From Mycocentrospora acerina (lineage: Eukaryota; Ascomycota; Dothideomycetes; Pleosporales), in assembly GCA_022701365.1 (NCBI GenBank), contig JAKUHH010000150.1, positions 806,001-870,000 of the forward strand: a stretch of 64,000 bases of DNA, read 5' to 3'. The stretch's first letter is position 1, and every line of letters begins with the position of its first letter. The position numbers and the translations under genes are program-made. The notes under the pieces are model-generated. The model saw nothing but the letters and a program-made list of their open reading frames with translations, was not told the DNA's origin and made no database searches. Shown one piece after another: positions 22,161 through 33,595 of the stretch.

Positions 22161-23191
22161 TTTTGCGGAGGTGGAGGTGGTGGTGGTAGTGGGAGAGAGA
22201 GGTTGGAGATGCTAGAGAGGAAGAAGTCGAGGCTGGGATGGGATACAAGAAGGCTGTCGAAAGAGGCAATTAAGCTTCAATTGAGATGAGCACTGTCAAG
22301 GATGAGGTGGTTGAGGATAGGGGTGGTGAGAGAAAAGCAAGTGGGCGGGCGAGGCTTTTATCGTGAAGTCAAACACACGAGATTGCCGTGGCTGGTCGCA
22401 AGGTGAAGGTCGAAGCTGCCCAGTTTTGGCGGCTCCACAAGCATGGCTCGAGAGGCTGGTGACGGCTGCGGGCGTCAATAGCTTGGCAGGGATATAGTCC
22501 CGGAGCCCAGGCACGATCACTCACTATCAGAGCACAGGCAGGCGCTGTGCGCATGGCCATTGGCCACACGCGGGGAAACCACTCCTTACGAGGGGCGGAT
22601 CCGTCATAGCGCGCGAGCAAACCGGCCGTGCCTGCCTACCCGCTCTTTCAAGGTTTTCCACTGCTCGTGTCGCCTAAGCTGCATACGAGCTGCATGTCGT
22701 CGCCAACACACACCGCGCAAACCTGTTGTCATCGCAACAATGCTCAACACTCGACGTGCATCGTCGCCCTGCTCCCACCTGGGCTGCCCGTCTGCTGCTG
22801 CTGCTGCTGCCCTTTCCCCCCTCCCCGCCTTCCAGGCCCGAGAGAACACGGCGTCTAGTGCTACACCTTCATTTCTCGCCAGACACGACGCTGGCACGGG
22901 GGTTACGGCCTCGAGATGATCAAATTTTGTTTGAACCAACCGTTCTTGTGACGTCTATCTAGCGTGAATATGGTCGTTTACTGAGCGCGCACGGTGGCTG
23001 GCCCTCATCTCCATCTGCCCAACCTTCCCTGCCACTGCTCCCATGGCCCTGCGCATCGATCGGGCTCCAGAACACGTTCAATCCCACCAACCGGCAGCCT
23101 TGCGTGGCGCAGTCACCCCAGTTTACCCAGCCACGATGCAGATTGCGTGGCTCTGCAGCTCAAACTCAAATTCTTTTCCTGTTTTTCTCTC
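22161..23191. other. Intergenic region, no gene seen
   Basis: About 1 kb lies between the start of the CFEM gene and the 3-prime end of the anthranilate synthase gene, both on the minus strand. A CTG trinucleotide run (22793-22810) is the only small repeat. Its left part is the likely CFEM promoter. Confidence 0.55.
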
Positions 23192-25508
23192 CTAATTGCC
23201 GTTCTGCTCGGCGAAATGCTTTTCTTCAGCTGAGGTGATGCAGTGCGTGTTTGCGCCTAGATGGGCGGTCAATACAAAGTCCCCGCGCGAGTCATGGATG
23301 TATTCCAAAGATGGGAGATGAGCCTACCAAGTTTATTGATCGTTTCCACCCATTCATCGTAAGGGTCTGAGTCGAACACGATTCCACCCTAAGTCATTGG
23401 TCAATTCGATTTTTAAAAGCAAGATATCGCTTGCAACTCACCCCTGCTTGAAGATACGCGATGCCGTCTTTGACTAACATGGTCCGGAGCGCAATGCATG
23501 TCTTCCGTCGATCAGCAATCTACACAACTTGATGGTCAAAAGTAAACCGCGTTTCACTTACATCCATGGCTCCCTCAATTTCCTTATCGCCATCTACACT
23601 ACCATATCCAAAGTAGCCCACAGCCCCAGCGTACACACCTCGTTTCTCTCTTTCCAGTTCGGCGATGAGCTCCATTGCGCGCACTTTTGGCGCCCCGCTC
23701 ACCGTGCCTGTTGTTTGCTGATCAGTAATGATTCCAGATTAATAGCGCACTACGTACCAGCAGGGAATATGGACCGAAAGGCATCGAATCGCGTCTTGCC
23801 AGGTCGCAGCACTCCAGAAACCTCAGAGACGAGGTGCTGCACGTGCGAGAACTGGGTCGAGTCAGCATGCTAGCGCCGTTTTCCATGATCCTGCACAATC
23901 CCACTTCACAACTATGACGGAGTGGTTATACCTTTTGCACAACCATGAGCTTATCAACTCGCGTAGTGAGTGGGTCGCAAACTCGATTTACGTCATTTCG
24001 CGCAAGATCGACCAACATGACCTGAGCAAAAAATTGTAAGCTTCACTTTTTGACGTATGTTGTGCATAGGGCCTACACACGTGCTCGGCCCGATCCTTGA
24101 GAGAACTTGAAAGCTCGTCGGCTAAAGCTGCATCCTCCTGCGCAGTTTTGCCTCTCTTGACGGTGCCCGCAATAGGATGTGTGATGATTCTGCCTTGGTG
24201 CTCTTTGACCAGCAGCTCTGGACTTGCACCAACAATCTGAAAGTCTTTGCAGTCGACATAAAAGAGGTATGGTGACGGGTTCACGTTTCGAAGGTTGCGG
24301 TAGACGTTGAACGGGTGCAGCGAGGTAGGTCGAGCAAAACGTTGCGACGGCACCGCCTGGATGATGTCGCCCACGCTGATGTGTTCTTTGAGCTTCTTGA
24401 CGTGGCTCTCGTACCCGTCCTGGCCAATGTTGGACTTGTACTCGTTTCCAAGCTGAATGGGGCCTTGCTCTGGCATGGGTATGTCTTTGTCTTTGAGGAT
24501 GGCGACATAGGTCTTGAGCGTAGCCTTTGCCTCGTCATATGCCTTCTCCAGGTCGTCGAGATTCTCTGGCACCTTGACGTACGTGATGACCTTGACGACC
24601 TGCGCGAAGTGGTCCAATGCGACGACTGTGTCGAAGAGCATGAAGAGACTCTCTGGTACACCGAGGACATCCTTCATGTCGTCTCGTCGTGTCTTTGGCT
24701 CAAAGTATTTTACGCAATCATAACCGACGTATCCAACCGCGCCGCCGGTGAGCGGAGGGAGCTGTATCGAAGGCACAGTCGCGACCCTGCTCTTTGCGAG
24801 TTCCTTCTCGAGTAGGGGGAGGGGGTCGGTAGCTTCGCCATGGCCGGGGCCTGTCTTGATGACCTTGCGGGGGTCTGCAAGCCGTCAGTTGGTGGAAGCG
24901 GGTTGGAGTTGAGGGTGCTGACCTGCTCCAACGAAGCTATATCTCCCAATTGTCTCTGTCGTTGCAGCGCTCTCGAAGAGGAAGGACAGCTTGGATGTTG
25001 ACCTGTGTGCCGCCTGTCAGCACTTGTTTGGCCCTCTTGACTCTTCTGGGCCCTCTTGGCTCTTCTGGACGCTCTTGACGCCCCTGACCCTCTCGACCCC
25101 TCTTGACGCTCTCAACCCCTCTTGACCCCTCTTGACCCTCATTGCGCTCCATGGGGAACAGGCGGTCCAAGCACCCACGGAACATCTTCTCTCCACGTGC
25201 CCCGGCGTCTCCCACTCTTCTTGCAAGCTCCCCCCAAGCTGTTGTGTCCAGTTGTGCGTGCCCACCCAGAATGACTCACTTTGCAGAAATCTTGAGGTAT
25301 ATGCTCGAGGGAGTCAGGAACTCTGCGGAAATGGAGGAGAAGACGGGGACGAGGTTGGGCGGGTTGGGCGAGGAGGCTGCCGCTGCCAGAACTTCGCGCA
25401 CCGTGTCGAGGGACGGCTGGATGCCGAGCTGTGGGAGGCCATGTGCTTAGTTGCAGGCCCCGCGATGCGATTGGCGTCGGGGCGTCAGAGACTTACATGT
25501 GATGCCAT
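23192..25508 (-). CDS. TRP2: Anthranilate synthase component I
   Basis: Ten exons on the minus strand (25497-25508, 25280-25428, 24923-25002, 24081-24874, 23932-24021, 23758-23851, 23562-23707, 23442-23501, 23328-23388, 23192-23229) give 507 aa. The enzyme converts chorismate and glutamine-derived ammonia to anthranilate, the first committed step of tryptophan synthesis. Family landmarks include SFLFESAA with IGRYSFVGA (tryptophan-feedback region, about residues 65-80), VPSQRF, IVGASPELLV, PIAGTVKRG, LVDLARND, TVSGAPKVRAMELI and LQAGGGIV. Exon 1 codes only for MASH. Intron 2 (277 nt) is long for this locus and contains a pyrimidine-rich minisatellite. The acceptor before 23501 was chosen because it restores the conserved MD-TCIALRT junction; an upstream acceptor (exon from 23519) would insert six residues. 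The gene is divergent from the coiled-coil protein at 25920. Confidence 0.9.
25025..25145. repeat. Minisatellite in TRP2 intron 2
   Basis: About ten imperfect copies of a roughly 9-11-bp unit related to CCCCTCTTGA, on the plus strand. The coding strand of the gene therefore reads purine-rich TCAAGAGGGG-like units. The array lies entirely within the 277-nt second intron and accounts for its unusual length. Confidence 0.8.
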
Positions 25509-25919
25509 GGCGGGCACGTGTGTCTGGGTGGTGTGTGGTGGGTGCTGCGTACTGCGTGCTGTGTGCCGTGTGCCGTGTGTATGCAGGGCGGCGTCTGTCG
25601 AGACGGTTGGACAGTCTTGCCAGTCGTGACAGTCACACTGAACGATGCAACAATGCGCCTGGCCAATCGGGCGCCGCAGCATTCCGTGGCGGGGACCCTG
25701 GCGATGTTGGCTGCTGACTACGCCGTGCTCGCTGTGTGGCGGCCCACCCGCGGCGCTAGACACATCACGGCCTTGGACAGCACAGCACGCAGCAGGCTTA
25801 CCGACTTTTCGCTCGTCGTCTGTCGCAATCCCTCTCGTCCCGTCGCACATCATCTGGGTCGCCCCCTGACGTCCCCGACACCCACCGCGCCCTGCCCTGC
25901 CTGCCCCGCCTGCTCTTCC
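25509..25919. promoter_or_regulatory. Divergent promoter between TRP2 and the coiled-coil gene
   Basis: This 411-bp interval lies between opposite starts. It carries GT-rich runs (tgtgtgccgtgtgccgtgtg, about 25.56-25.58 kb). Frames continue through it on both strands, but none shows a conserved motif, so I treat it as promoter and leader sequence. Confidence 0.45.
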
Positions 25920-27098
25920 ATGTGGACGCCGCGCCGACAAGACAGCGCCATGGATACGCGCTTCACCCGCCCGTGGACGCCGCCGAGCGAGGCTGACGCC
26001 GGGCGCGACGACGGCGACGACGCGCGCTCCGACTACTTCTCCGACCCCTTCCGCCCCTCGAGCGTGTCGTCGCGCGTCAGCCTGCGCAGCCGCCGCTACG
26101 ACTCGTCGACAGAGTCGTCGCGCGCAAAGACCAAGGAGCCCGCGCCCTTTACGCCCTTCACCCCCAAGCGCGCCTTCAGCGACCACGCGCCGCGCTACCC
26201 CTTCACCCCGGACAGCTCCCAGGTCCTGCGCGCCCGCAGCTCGACCCCGCACACGCCCAGCTCGTCGCTCTTCACCCCCGACAGCTCGCTGCTGCTGCGC
26301 ACCCGCAGCTCCACACCCCTGTCACCCATCCCCTGGCACGAGGACACCGACGGCGGCGCGGACCTGTCCTTTGCCGCGTCGCCCGTTCAGAATGCCTTGT
26401 CGGCGTGCATCTCGCAGTTTGAGCACCTGATCCAGACGCGTCGCCCCACGCACGACCAGATGGAGTACATTGTTGGCCAGTTTGAAGCAATGGCCAGCCG
26501 CCTTTCCGGGCAGAGCGCCAACGACGCGGACAAGAGCCCGTGCCCCAGCCCCAGCGCCAAGAACGCATCCAGCGCTGCCCTCGACGAAGCCAGTCTCTCG
26601 TTGCACAACGGCCTCGATGCCCCTGCGCCCCGCGTCCCCAAAGAGTACGTCGCCGAAGTCGATCGATATGTTAGAGCCGTGGCTAAGTACACCAGGGATC
26701 TGCAGCAGCGCATGGACGAGGTCAAGACACTGAACGAGATCCAACTCGACGTCATTGATGACCTGCGCCAGCAAATGAAGTTTATCCAGCAGGGCGTCCA
26801 GACGTCGCTCGACGGCCCCAACGAGGAAGAAGACACAGACACAGTCCAAGGAGAAGACGAAGAACAAGAACACAGCACCCACCCAAACCAGCACGACTCA
26901 GCCAGCTGGGAAGACACCAACAACGAGGAGAGACCCCCCGTCGCAGCAACCACCACACGCGAATTCAGCACCCAGACCTCGCCCACGCCCTCTCCGCGCG
27001 CCCGCAAAGTAGTCATCATCCGCAAAAACCAGCCCTCATTCTGGGCATCGTTTGGCGATGCCCTCGATGCCTTTGGCTCCTCACTTTTCGACAACTAG
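25920..27098 (+). CDS. Hypothetical coiled-coil protein with Ser/Thr-Pro-rich N-terminus
   Basis: Single exon, 392 aa from the ATG at 25920; the ATG at 25950 has an excellent GCGCCATGG context and would give 382 aa. I do not recognise the family. Residues about 10-145 are Ser/Thr/Pro-rich with repeated phrases such as FTPDSS and ARSSTP, which look like phosphorylation-prone disordered sequence. Residues about 155-195 (SACISQFEHLIQTRRPT) and 240-300 (VDRYVRAVAKYTRDLQQRMDEVKTLNEIQ) are predicted helical, the latter probably a coiled coil. Then comes an acidic patch. The C-terminus (KVVIIRKNQPSFWASFGDALDAFGSSLFDN) is hydrophobic-aromatic and may be a short interaction motif. There is no signal peptide or membrane segment. 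Codon use is strongly C-ending, which supports real coding. It may extend upstream, because the frame is open to 25518. Confidence 0.75.
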   Translation: MWTPRRQDSAMDTRFTRPWTPPSEADAGRDDGDDARSDYFSDPFRPSSVSSRVSLRSRRYDSSTESSRAKTKEPAPFTPFTPKRAFSDHAPRYPFTPDSSQVLRARSSTPHTPSSSLFTPDSSLLLRTRSSTPLSPIPWHEDTDGGADLSFAASPVQNALSACISQFEHLIQTRRPTHDQMEYIVGQFEAMASRLSGQSANDADKSPCPSPSAKNASSAALDEASLSLHNGLDAPAPRVPKEYVAEVDRYVRAVAKYTRDLQQRMDEVKTLNEIQLDVIDDLRQQMKFIQQGVQTSLDGPNEEEDTDTVQGEDEEQEHSTHPNQHDSASWEDTNNEERPPVAATTTREFSTQTSPTPSPRARKVVIIRKNQPSFWASFGDALDAFGSSLFDN

Positions 27099-27429
27099 CC
27101 AACGCACCTTGTCTTGCTTTCTACTTTTGCGTCTTTTTTTTGCATCCCAGCAACCTCTTTCTCCTCCTCCTCTATCCCTCATTCACCAGACTCACACTCA
27201 CACTTCACCTCTCTCACCCCTCTACAAGCTTGGATAAAACCTGCTGCGGGACTGTGAGAGTGGGTAAGTGAGTGAATGAGTGATTGATTGAATAAACGGA
27301 CTAGGAAGCCACCAAGAGAGGAAGAAGAAAAAAAAAGAGTTGAGCGGTACCTTTGTTATAAATCAGTGGTTGACGACGTCATGACGAAACTTTTTCTTCT
27401 TCTTTTTTCCGTCTCTCTCGCGAGACCTA

Positions 27430-27461
<32 letters not shown>

Positions 27462-28104
27462 TTTATTTATAGAATAGCTTTTTTTGGGAGGGAGGGGGCT
27501 ATTTTACGCACACACTTTGGGGGAGGGGAAAATGGACAAGCACACACATTTATTTTTTTTACTTTATATTTTTTAGAAAAAAAATGCCCTTCTTCCCCCC
27601 CCCCTCCCCCCTTATTCCCCCCTTATTATTTTGATCCTTTTGTCCTATTGGGTTTCTTCTTCTTCTTCATCCTCTTCTTGCTTTGCCTTGCCTCTTGGAA
27701 TACATGGGGCACGCGTGGGATACCCTTGAACTAGGAGTTTTTTCTTTTTTTTCCTCCTTTTTTATTCTTCTTCTTCTTCTTCTTTACATTTCTATTGGGG
27801 TGGAAGAACAGTTATTTTTTGGTTTGGGGATGGCGATGTTTGCCTTGTGAGTAAGAGGATGAGTGAGTGGTGTTGGATGTTTCTTGTGCCAAAGTGGGCA
27901 GAAGACTGCAAAATTGAATACAGTGTCCCTTGTATTGTCTTTAGTTGTCTATCTTGCTCTATACATCCATCCATCCATCCATCCATCCATCAATCAATCG
28001 TGAGACTTTTCCATCGTCCATATGCTGACATCATCATCAACCGTAACCTTATCCCCTAGTAAATGCATCACGACAACAACCCCACAATCACTCCATCAAC
28101 CCAT
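27099..28104. other. Low-complexity intergenic region
   Basis: About 1 kb lies between convergent genes. It contains a TG tract (about 27430-27456), poly-C and poly-T runs (27.55-27.79 kb), CTT repeats (27770-27785) and a CATC tetramer array (27966-27992). I see no gene. Confidence 0.6.
27966..27992. repeat. CATC microsatellite
   Basis: Between six and seven perfect copies of CATC, followed by related CAATCAAT units, in the 3-prime flank of the leucyl-tRNA synthetase gene. Confidence 0.85.
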
Positions 28105-31100
28105 CTACCTCACAGCCAACGCCTCGACGTTCTCAAACGCAAAGCTGGGCGCTCCCGGCTCCGCACTCAGCGCATTGGGCGGCAAATCCGTCTTAGCCTC
28201 TCCTTTGCTGCCGTCCTCCTTGACTACGTAACCCTCCTTGCCACCCTCGGCAACAGAGATAATCTCCACGTCCACACACTTCTGCACAACTTGCTTCAGC
28301 CCGGGCACCATGGCGCGCAGCGTCGAAAGCTCATCAAAGGCAAGTTCGCGGTTGAGGACGACATCCTGGGGCTCGCCGTTGTCGAGGCGGCGCTTGAGCC
28401 CGTTGATAAAAGGCATGGCCTTTTTGGACTCGGACTTGTCGATTTGCTTGCTGAGAGTCTTGATGTCGAGGTTGGGGTATGAAGTGCGGATAATCTCAAT
28501 GTACCTGCTTTTGTTAGTAACTTTATAATATTATTTATGGTGGATGGACTAGACTCACTTCTTCTGCCATGCGGGCCATTCCTGTGCCGAGAAAATCGTA
28601 ATCTTCTTCTCCTTCTTAGGGTCGAAGTTTGCGGCCTTGCCCTTCGACAGCCTCTTGACTGCCGCGCCCTCGGCTGAAGTGATGTTCGATTGTGTCTGGC
28701 GGACAAACTCGCGGGCTGCTGTAAGTGACGCGTTGGCCTCTGGCACCTTTGGCCACTGTGCTTTCTGGATAGTCTCCGACTTTCCGAGGACCTCGAGCCA
28801 GATGTACTCGGGCCAATGCGGTGCGATGGGAGCGAGCATCAGAGCTTGCAGCTCGATGAACTTCTTGACAAGGTCCTCGTGCATGCCGAGTCCGGCAGCC
28901 TTGGTAGCCTCACGGTAGAAGTCTCGTGCTGATGTGAAGTCGTGGAAGCCTGACTTGAGAGCAGCCTTGTACATGGTTGCAGAGTAGTGTTGGAATGTCT
29001 CGGCAACCAACGAGTTCATCTCGTTGTCAAACATGTCGTCAAAGAGGAAACGCTCGCTTCCGCTCTGGCGCTGGATGACATCGGCGTTCCTGACGCGCTC
29101 GCTGGCCTTGGCCTCGGCGTACTTGGATGCATCTGAGATGATGACCTTGTCCCGAATCAGCTCCTCACAGACCTTGCGGAGTTCATACAGCTTCAAAATG
29201 CTGGCATTTGCCACCGTTTCCTCAAAGTTGGCATCGTTCATGTCATCTCCAGCGTCGGCAAGCGCAATACGTGTGGCATCCGCACCGAACTTCTCCACGG
29301 CGCCGTTGATTGTCAGGAAGTTACCAGTCGACTTGCTCATCTTCTCACCGTTGAGGAGAAGATGGCCGTTTACGCGGAAACTACGCGGCCAGTTCTCCTT
29401 GGGGAAAATTGCAGCGTGGACGTAAAGGTTGAAAGTCAGATGGTTCTGGATGAGATCCTTGCCACTGGTTCGCATGTCGAGCGGGTACCAGTAGTCGAAG
29501 TGTCGCCTCATTGTCTCAAGAGCCTTCTTGGGGATATCCGACTGAGGCAGATTAGTGCGTTCGCGACGGCCGAGAGCATAGTCCCAGACGTCATCAGTCA
29601 ACTGCTCGTGTTGGATTCCGAGAGGTCCGATCTCCTTTCCGAACAGATCCTTGTGCAACAAGTGCGCGAAAGAGTAATATGCCTGGTAGATGGTGGAATC
29701 AGACAGACTCTCGACCATGACGGACGGGTCCCATGGGACCTTCGTTCCAAGGCCGTAAGAGCGGGCGCAAGCCCAGTTGCCCAACCAGTTCACGACTTGC
29801 AAGAACTGGTTCTTGGCTTCGGGGTAGTAGAGATTGAGGTCGCCTTCGATGTGATTCCGAACCTGCTCGGCCCACTCACCATCTCCGCTCTTGTCTGCTG
29901 TGCCGTAGTTCATGTACCACTGGTCAAGCAAAGCTGCAACACAGTCGTCACCACTACGGCTCATGACCTTACCGTCAGGCTCAGCATAAGCGAAGGCGTG
30001 GCCGGCGTCAATCAGCTGCTTTCGGACGAGGTTCTTGGCCTCCTCGACAGACTTTCCGGTGAAATCTCCGTAAACTATCTTTCCCTTGTAGAAGCCCTCC
30101 TTGTAAGCCTTCTCCTTGGCCTCTGCAAGCTTGACGGAGTCCTTTGGCGACTGGATCTTGAGTTCCTCAACCAGCTTCTTCGCAGTGAGATTGCCGTAGG
30201 TGGGAGTGTCGATAATGGGAAGAATATTGTCGAACTTGACCCACTCCTTCTGAATACCGTAGTATTCTGCCTTCTTATCCAAATCAAATGACGTAATGTA
30301 GTCGTCTGGCGAGTCGGAGGGCACGCAGGTGACGACTGCAGTACCCTTGGTGTCCTTAACTGTCTCCATAGGGAGAATGTAGACGTCCTTATGAACAGAA
30401 AGAGGGGCGTTGACGATGGTACCAACGACATCCTTGCCTGAGAAACTGGCGATTTGTGGGAACTTACCCCAGTCGAAAGATGTGCCAGGTTGGTAGCTCA
30501 TGTTGCGTGCAGCGCGCTGGCTGCAGACGAAGTACTCCGACTCTGTGTTCTGGAAAATACCGTACTCGATGGTAGGACCCACGAAACATGAAGTCTGACC
30601 ATACATGGTCTCGGGGCGCAGGGTGGCTGGGATGAAGTAGGCATTGGCACCTTCTGGGAGCTTGCCCTCGAGGATCTTCTTGGCCGAGTCCGACCACTGC
30701 ACAACCTTCATCTTTAAAGCGGTGTATTCCTGGACACCAACACCTTCACCAGACTGTCTGTCGTGGTCCATGCAAGCCTGACCGTCCTTGGGACTGTAGA
30801 TGGTATATCTCTTTGCGAAGATGATCTTCTTTAGATCCAGGAGCTTGCGCATCTGCCATGCAACAAAAGAGTCGTAGTATGGGTTAGCATCGGTTGTGAC
30901 AAACTGTCGTCGCCAGTCTATCCTGGCACCGAAGTTGGTGAGGTCGCGCTTTGCTAGCGGTGGGAAGTACTCGATCCAGTGGTATGGGTCAGCGAACTTG
31001 TGGATCTCCTCGACTGGGATACCTTGAGCCAGCATAATTTGGAACTGGTACTTGGTCTTGACTGTCTTGGCCGCTGCCTTGCCCTTTGTGGCCTTGAACT

Positions 31101-31704
31101 TGCCAAGGTCGGTTTTGGCCTCGGCCTGAGTGGGCGCTGGTGGCTCTGATACAGCACCGTCGATGACCTCTTCCACAGGGCAGCGCTCAAAGTGCTTGCC
31201 GAATTGCTCGACTTCTCTCACAAGCTTGTCCGCACATGCCTATATTGTCAGTGAGATTGTCCTGTGCGCAGTGGCGTCAACGCAGCTCACTTTAATGGGC
31301 ATGCCCGTCACGTGGTATCCCAGAGGAAACAAGGTCCGCTTTCCAATCATCCTCTGGAATCCGGCCGTGAATTCGACTTTCGATGCAGTGAATCCATGCC
31401 CGGCGTGGAGGGTTCCGTTCATGTACGGGTAGGCAAAGTTACCGAACCATTTTGGGTACTTCTCGTGCAACTCGTCGGGCGTAGTCTCAAAAGGCTCCTC
31501 ATCAAGCGATGGTGCATCAGGGTTGAACACACCCTGGGCCTCCCACTCTTTCTGGTAGCGCTTTTCGGCCTCAATCAAGGTGTCCCGCTTGTCCGTGTTT
31601 TCGATCTTGAGCGTCTTGGACTGGGCTTCCTGAGGCTTGAGAAGATCAATAGTTGCAGAAACGGCGCTGGTGGGCACGTCCTTGGGGACTTGGGCCTCAG
31701 CCAT
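28105..31704 (-). CDS. Leucyl-tRNA synthetase, cytosolic
   Basis: Three exons on the minus strand (31291-31704, 28559-31239, 28105-28504; introns 51 and 54 nt) give 1164 aa, the size of eukaryotic cytosolic class Ia LeuRS. It charges tRNA-Leu with leucine. The ATP-binding HIGH motif is present as HAGH at 100-103 (PYMNGTLHAGHG), and the KMSKS loop is exact near residue 770 (GEKMSKSTGNF). The large insertion between them contains the CP1 editing domain (for example TLRPETMYGQT and VTCVPSDSPDD). The C-terminus after the second intron forms the archaeal/eukaryotic-type extension. The start at 31704 follows an upstream in-frame region without conservation and yields a cytosolic N-terminus without presequence. 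It is divergent from the small membrane protein at 31974 across 269 bp. Confidence 0.96.
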
Positions 31705-31973
31705 GATTTCAAAATAGGGGAACTTTCGAATAGAGAGCGTAAGAAAAAAGGTCGAATCGTCGAGTCGACGGGCGTGCTGGGAGACGGGGTCAAAGCGTTT
31801 CCAGTCATACCTTTTGCAGCAGTCGAGCAAAGTGCGCCCGCCAAGGCTGGCCCGTGCCCAAACTTTTGCGGAGCTCAGTGTGAACGTCAGTTGCCGTCAC
31901 TGGCGAAGTTGGACTGCCCATCGGACTCCCGAATCCCTTCGCAGAAGCCGTTTGTGCTACCGCAGTTCGCACA

Positions 31974-32447
31974 ATGCTGCGCTTCATCAATCGCCTCCTC
32001 GGCCGGCGCGAGAACACGCTCCCGCCTTTCGACCTGGTGCGCAACCGCTACCGCGTCAAGAAGAAGTGGCCGCCAAACCTCCGCGAGTTGACGGAGAAGC
32101 AGCAGTTCCGCTTCGAGCGCAAGTTCAAGCGGCGCATAAAAGCAAAGTCTATCCGGCCTACGTGGAACAAGTGGACCAAGATTGTTCAGTGGAGTCTCAT
32201 CTCCTTCATCATCGTCTACGGCACCCTCTTCCACGACTTTGCCAAGGACCCCATGAACCCACGCCCAGGAGAGCAGCCGTTCAAGGGGCTGAGAGCAAAG
32301 ATGTGGGGGTTCTTGGGCAAGTTCTACACACACAGCGAGGCCACAATGAAAGGAGACGAGCGAGGCTCTAGAAGGCTAGAACCAATGCCCGGTGATCAGT
32401 CAGATATTGAGGGCGAGGGGAGCCGGAACCACAGCGGGAGGGTGTGA
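31974..32447 (+). CDS. Small single-pass membrane protein, function unknown
   Basis: Single exon, 157 aa. The N-terminal half is very basic (MLRFINRLLGRREN and FRFERKFKRRIKAKS). Then comes one hydrophobic segment (about 68-85, KIVQWSLISFIIVYGTLF) and an acidic/Ser-rich tail. The composition fits a mitochondrial inner-membrane or other small organelle membrane protein. I recognise it only as a conserved-looking fungal protein and give no function. It shares a 269-bp promoter region with leucyl-tRNA synthetase, which may mean co-expression with translation genes. Codon use matches neighbouring genes. Confidence 0.8.
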   Translation: MLRFINRLLGRRENTLPPFDLVRNRYRVKKKWPPNLRELTEKQQFRFERKFKRRIKAKSIRPTWNKWTKIVQWSLISFIIVYGTLFHDFAKDPMNPRPGEQPFKGLRAKMWGFLGKFYTHSEATMKGDERGSRRLEPMPGDQSDIEGEGSRNHSGRV

Positions 32448-33595
32448 GGGAACGAGAATGATACTGAATCATGCTGTATCAGTGTACTATAATCAAGAAA
32501 AGTTGGCGCAATGATCTAAATGCCATTGTATTAAACGTACTTGGTCAAAACTCGAGTACTCGTAAGAGTATTCATCAAAGTATGAGGAGAGTGACCAGTA
32601 GGAGCAAGAATCCCACAAAAGTGAAGGACTCAAGCTGAGGATCAGCACCCGCTCAAGGCGGTAATCGAGCATGGGACCCCAAGAAACATTTGGTGCGTTA
32701 CTCAACCTCTGCGTGAAATTCTTCCAAGCTAGTTCTTATACTGAACTCTCTTCAGCAAAAAAGATCAATGCGTTCCGACCACCTGCAACTACTCCACTCC
32801 TCCCACCCTATACCAACAGAGTCCATTCCAATTCTACGACTTCACACCATCCAGGAAGACAGGTGTGGCAGAAACGCGTAGTCGATTTGAATAATATTTA
32901 TCTGTTAGAATACAATTTTCAAGCCTTGCTCTGTCCAATACTTACGACCCGCCAATGATGAATTCGAGTCCCACTGTAAGCTGAGGCTCATTATGCCATT
33001 CCTACGCATCCATAGACATATCCGTACCAGTAGGAACCTACCGCCAAAACGCCCAAATGCGAATTGGCCGGTAACTGATTCAGAGTCGAGATCGGTGATG
33101 GAAGCATGCATGCTTTCTCGGGCCCAGGAGGGGATGATAGGGTGGAAAGCAACCCCTCTATGGTCTCCTTGCCATCCGTCATCTCGTTAGTACATATATT
33201 TCTTGGCATCAGAGTGAAAATGCACGGAGCGGAAAGTTTGGAGCGTGATGCATGTTGATACAAACGGCTGTACATTTGACAGAGAGGTGAGGAGAATGTA
33301 GGTGAGTAAGTAGGGATTGGAGATGGACAAGACATGGTTGCGATGGAACGTATTAGATTCTGGTGATTGCTAACTTGAAGGGTTTGGCAAGTACTCGGGG
33401 AACAAAGACATGTGCACTTTATCATGTGATAGAGAGTCAAAGGGAGAGAGTTTTACATATGAGAAAAGACAGGGTGGATATGATCAGTCGATACGCAGTA
33501 CATCACTCAGACGACTCAAGTAAAACTCGATCAAAACAGGCCGATATGTACTTAATTGAAATTATCAAACGCTCGCTCGCCACGCATCTACTTCT
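32448..33595. other. Convergent intergenic region, no gene seen
   Basis: This 1.1-kb region lies between the ends of the small membrane protein gene (plus) and the V-ATPase B gene (minus). Frames at 32671 and 32991-33440 are short and lack motifs. Confidence 0.6.

Noticed and set aside
23502..23519. Alternative acceptor in TRP2 adding IADRRK
   Set aside because: It makes a 42-nt intron and inserts six residues in a conserved junction; the downstream acceptor fits the family.
25485..26252. Minus-strand frame of 255 codons opposite the coiled-coil gene and TRP2 leader
   Set aside because: Its only sensible part is the first exon of TRP2; the rest is antisense of a C-ending coding region.
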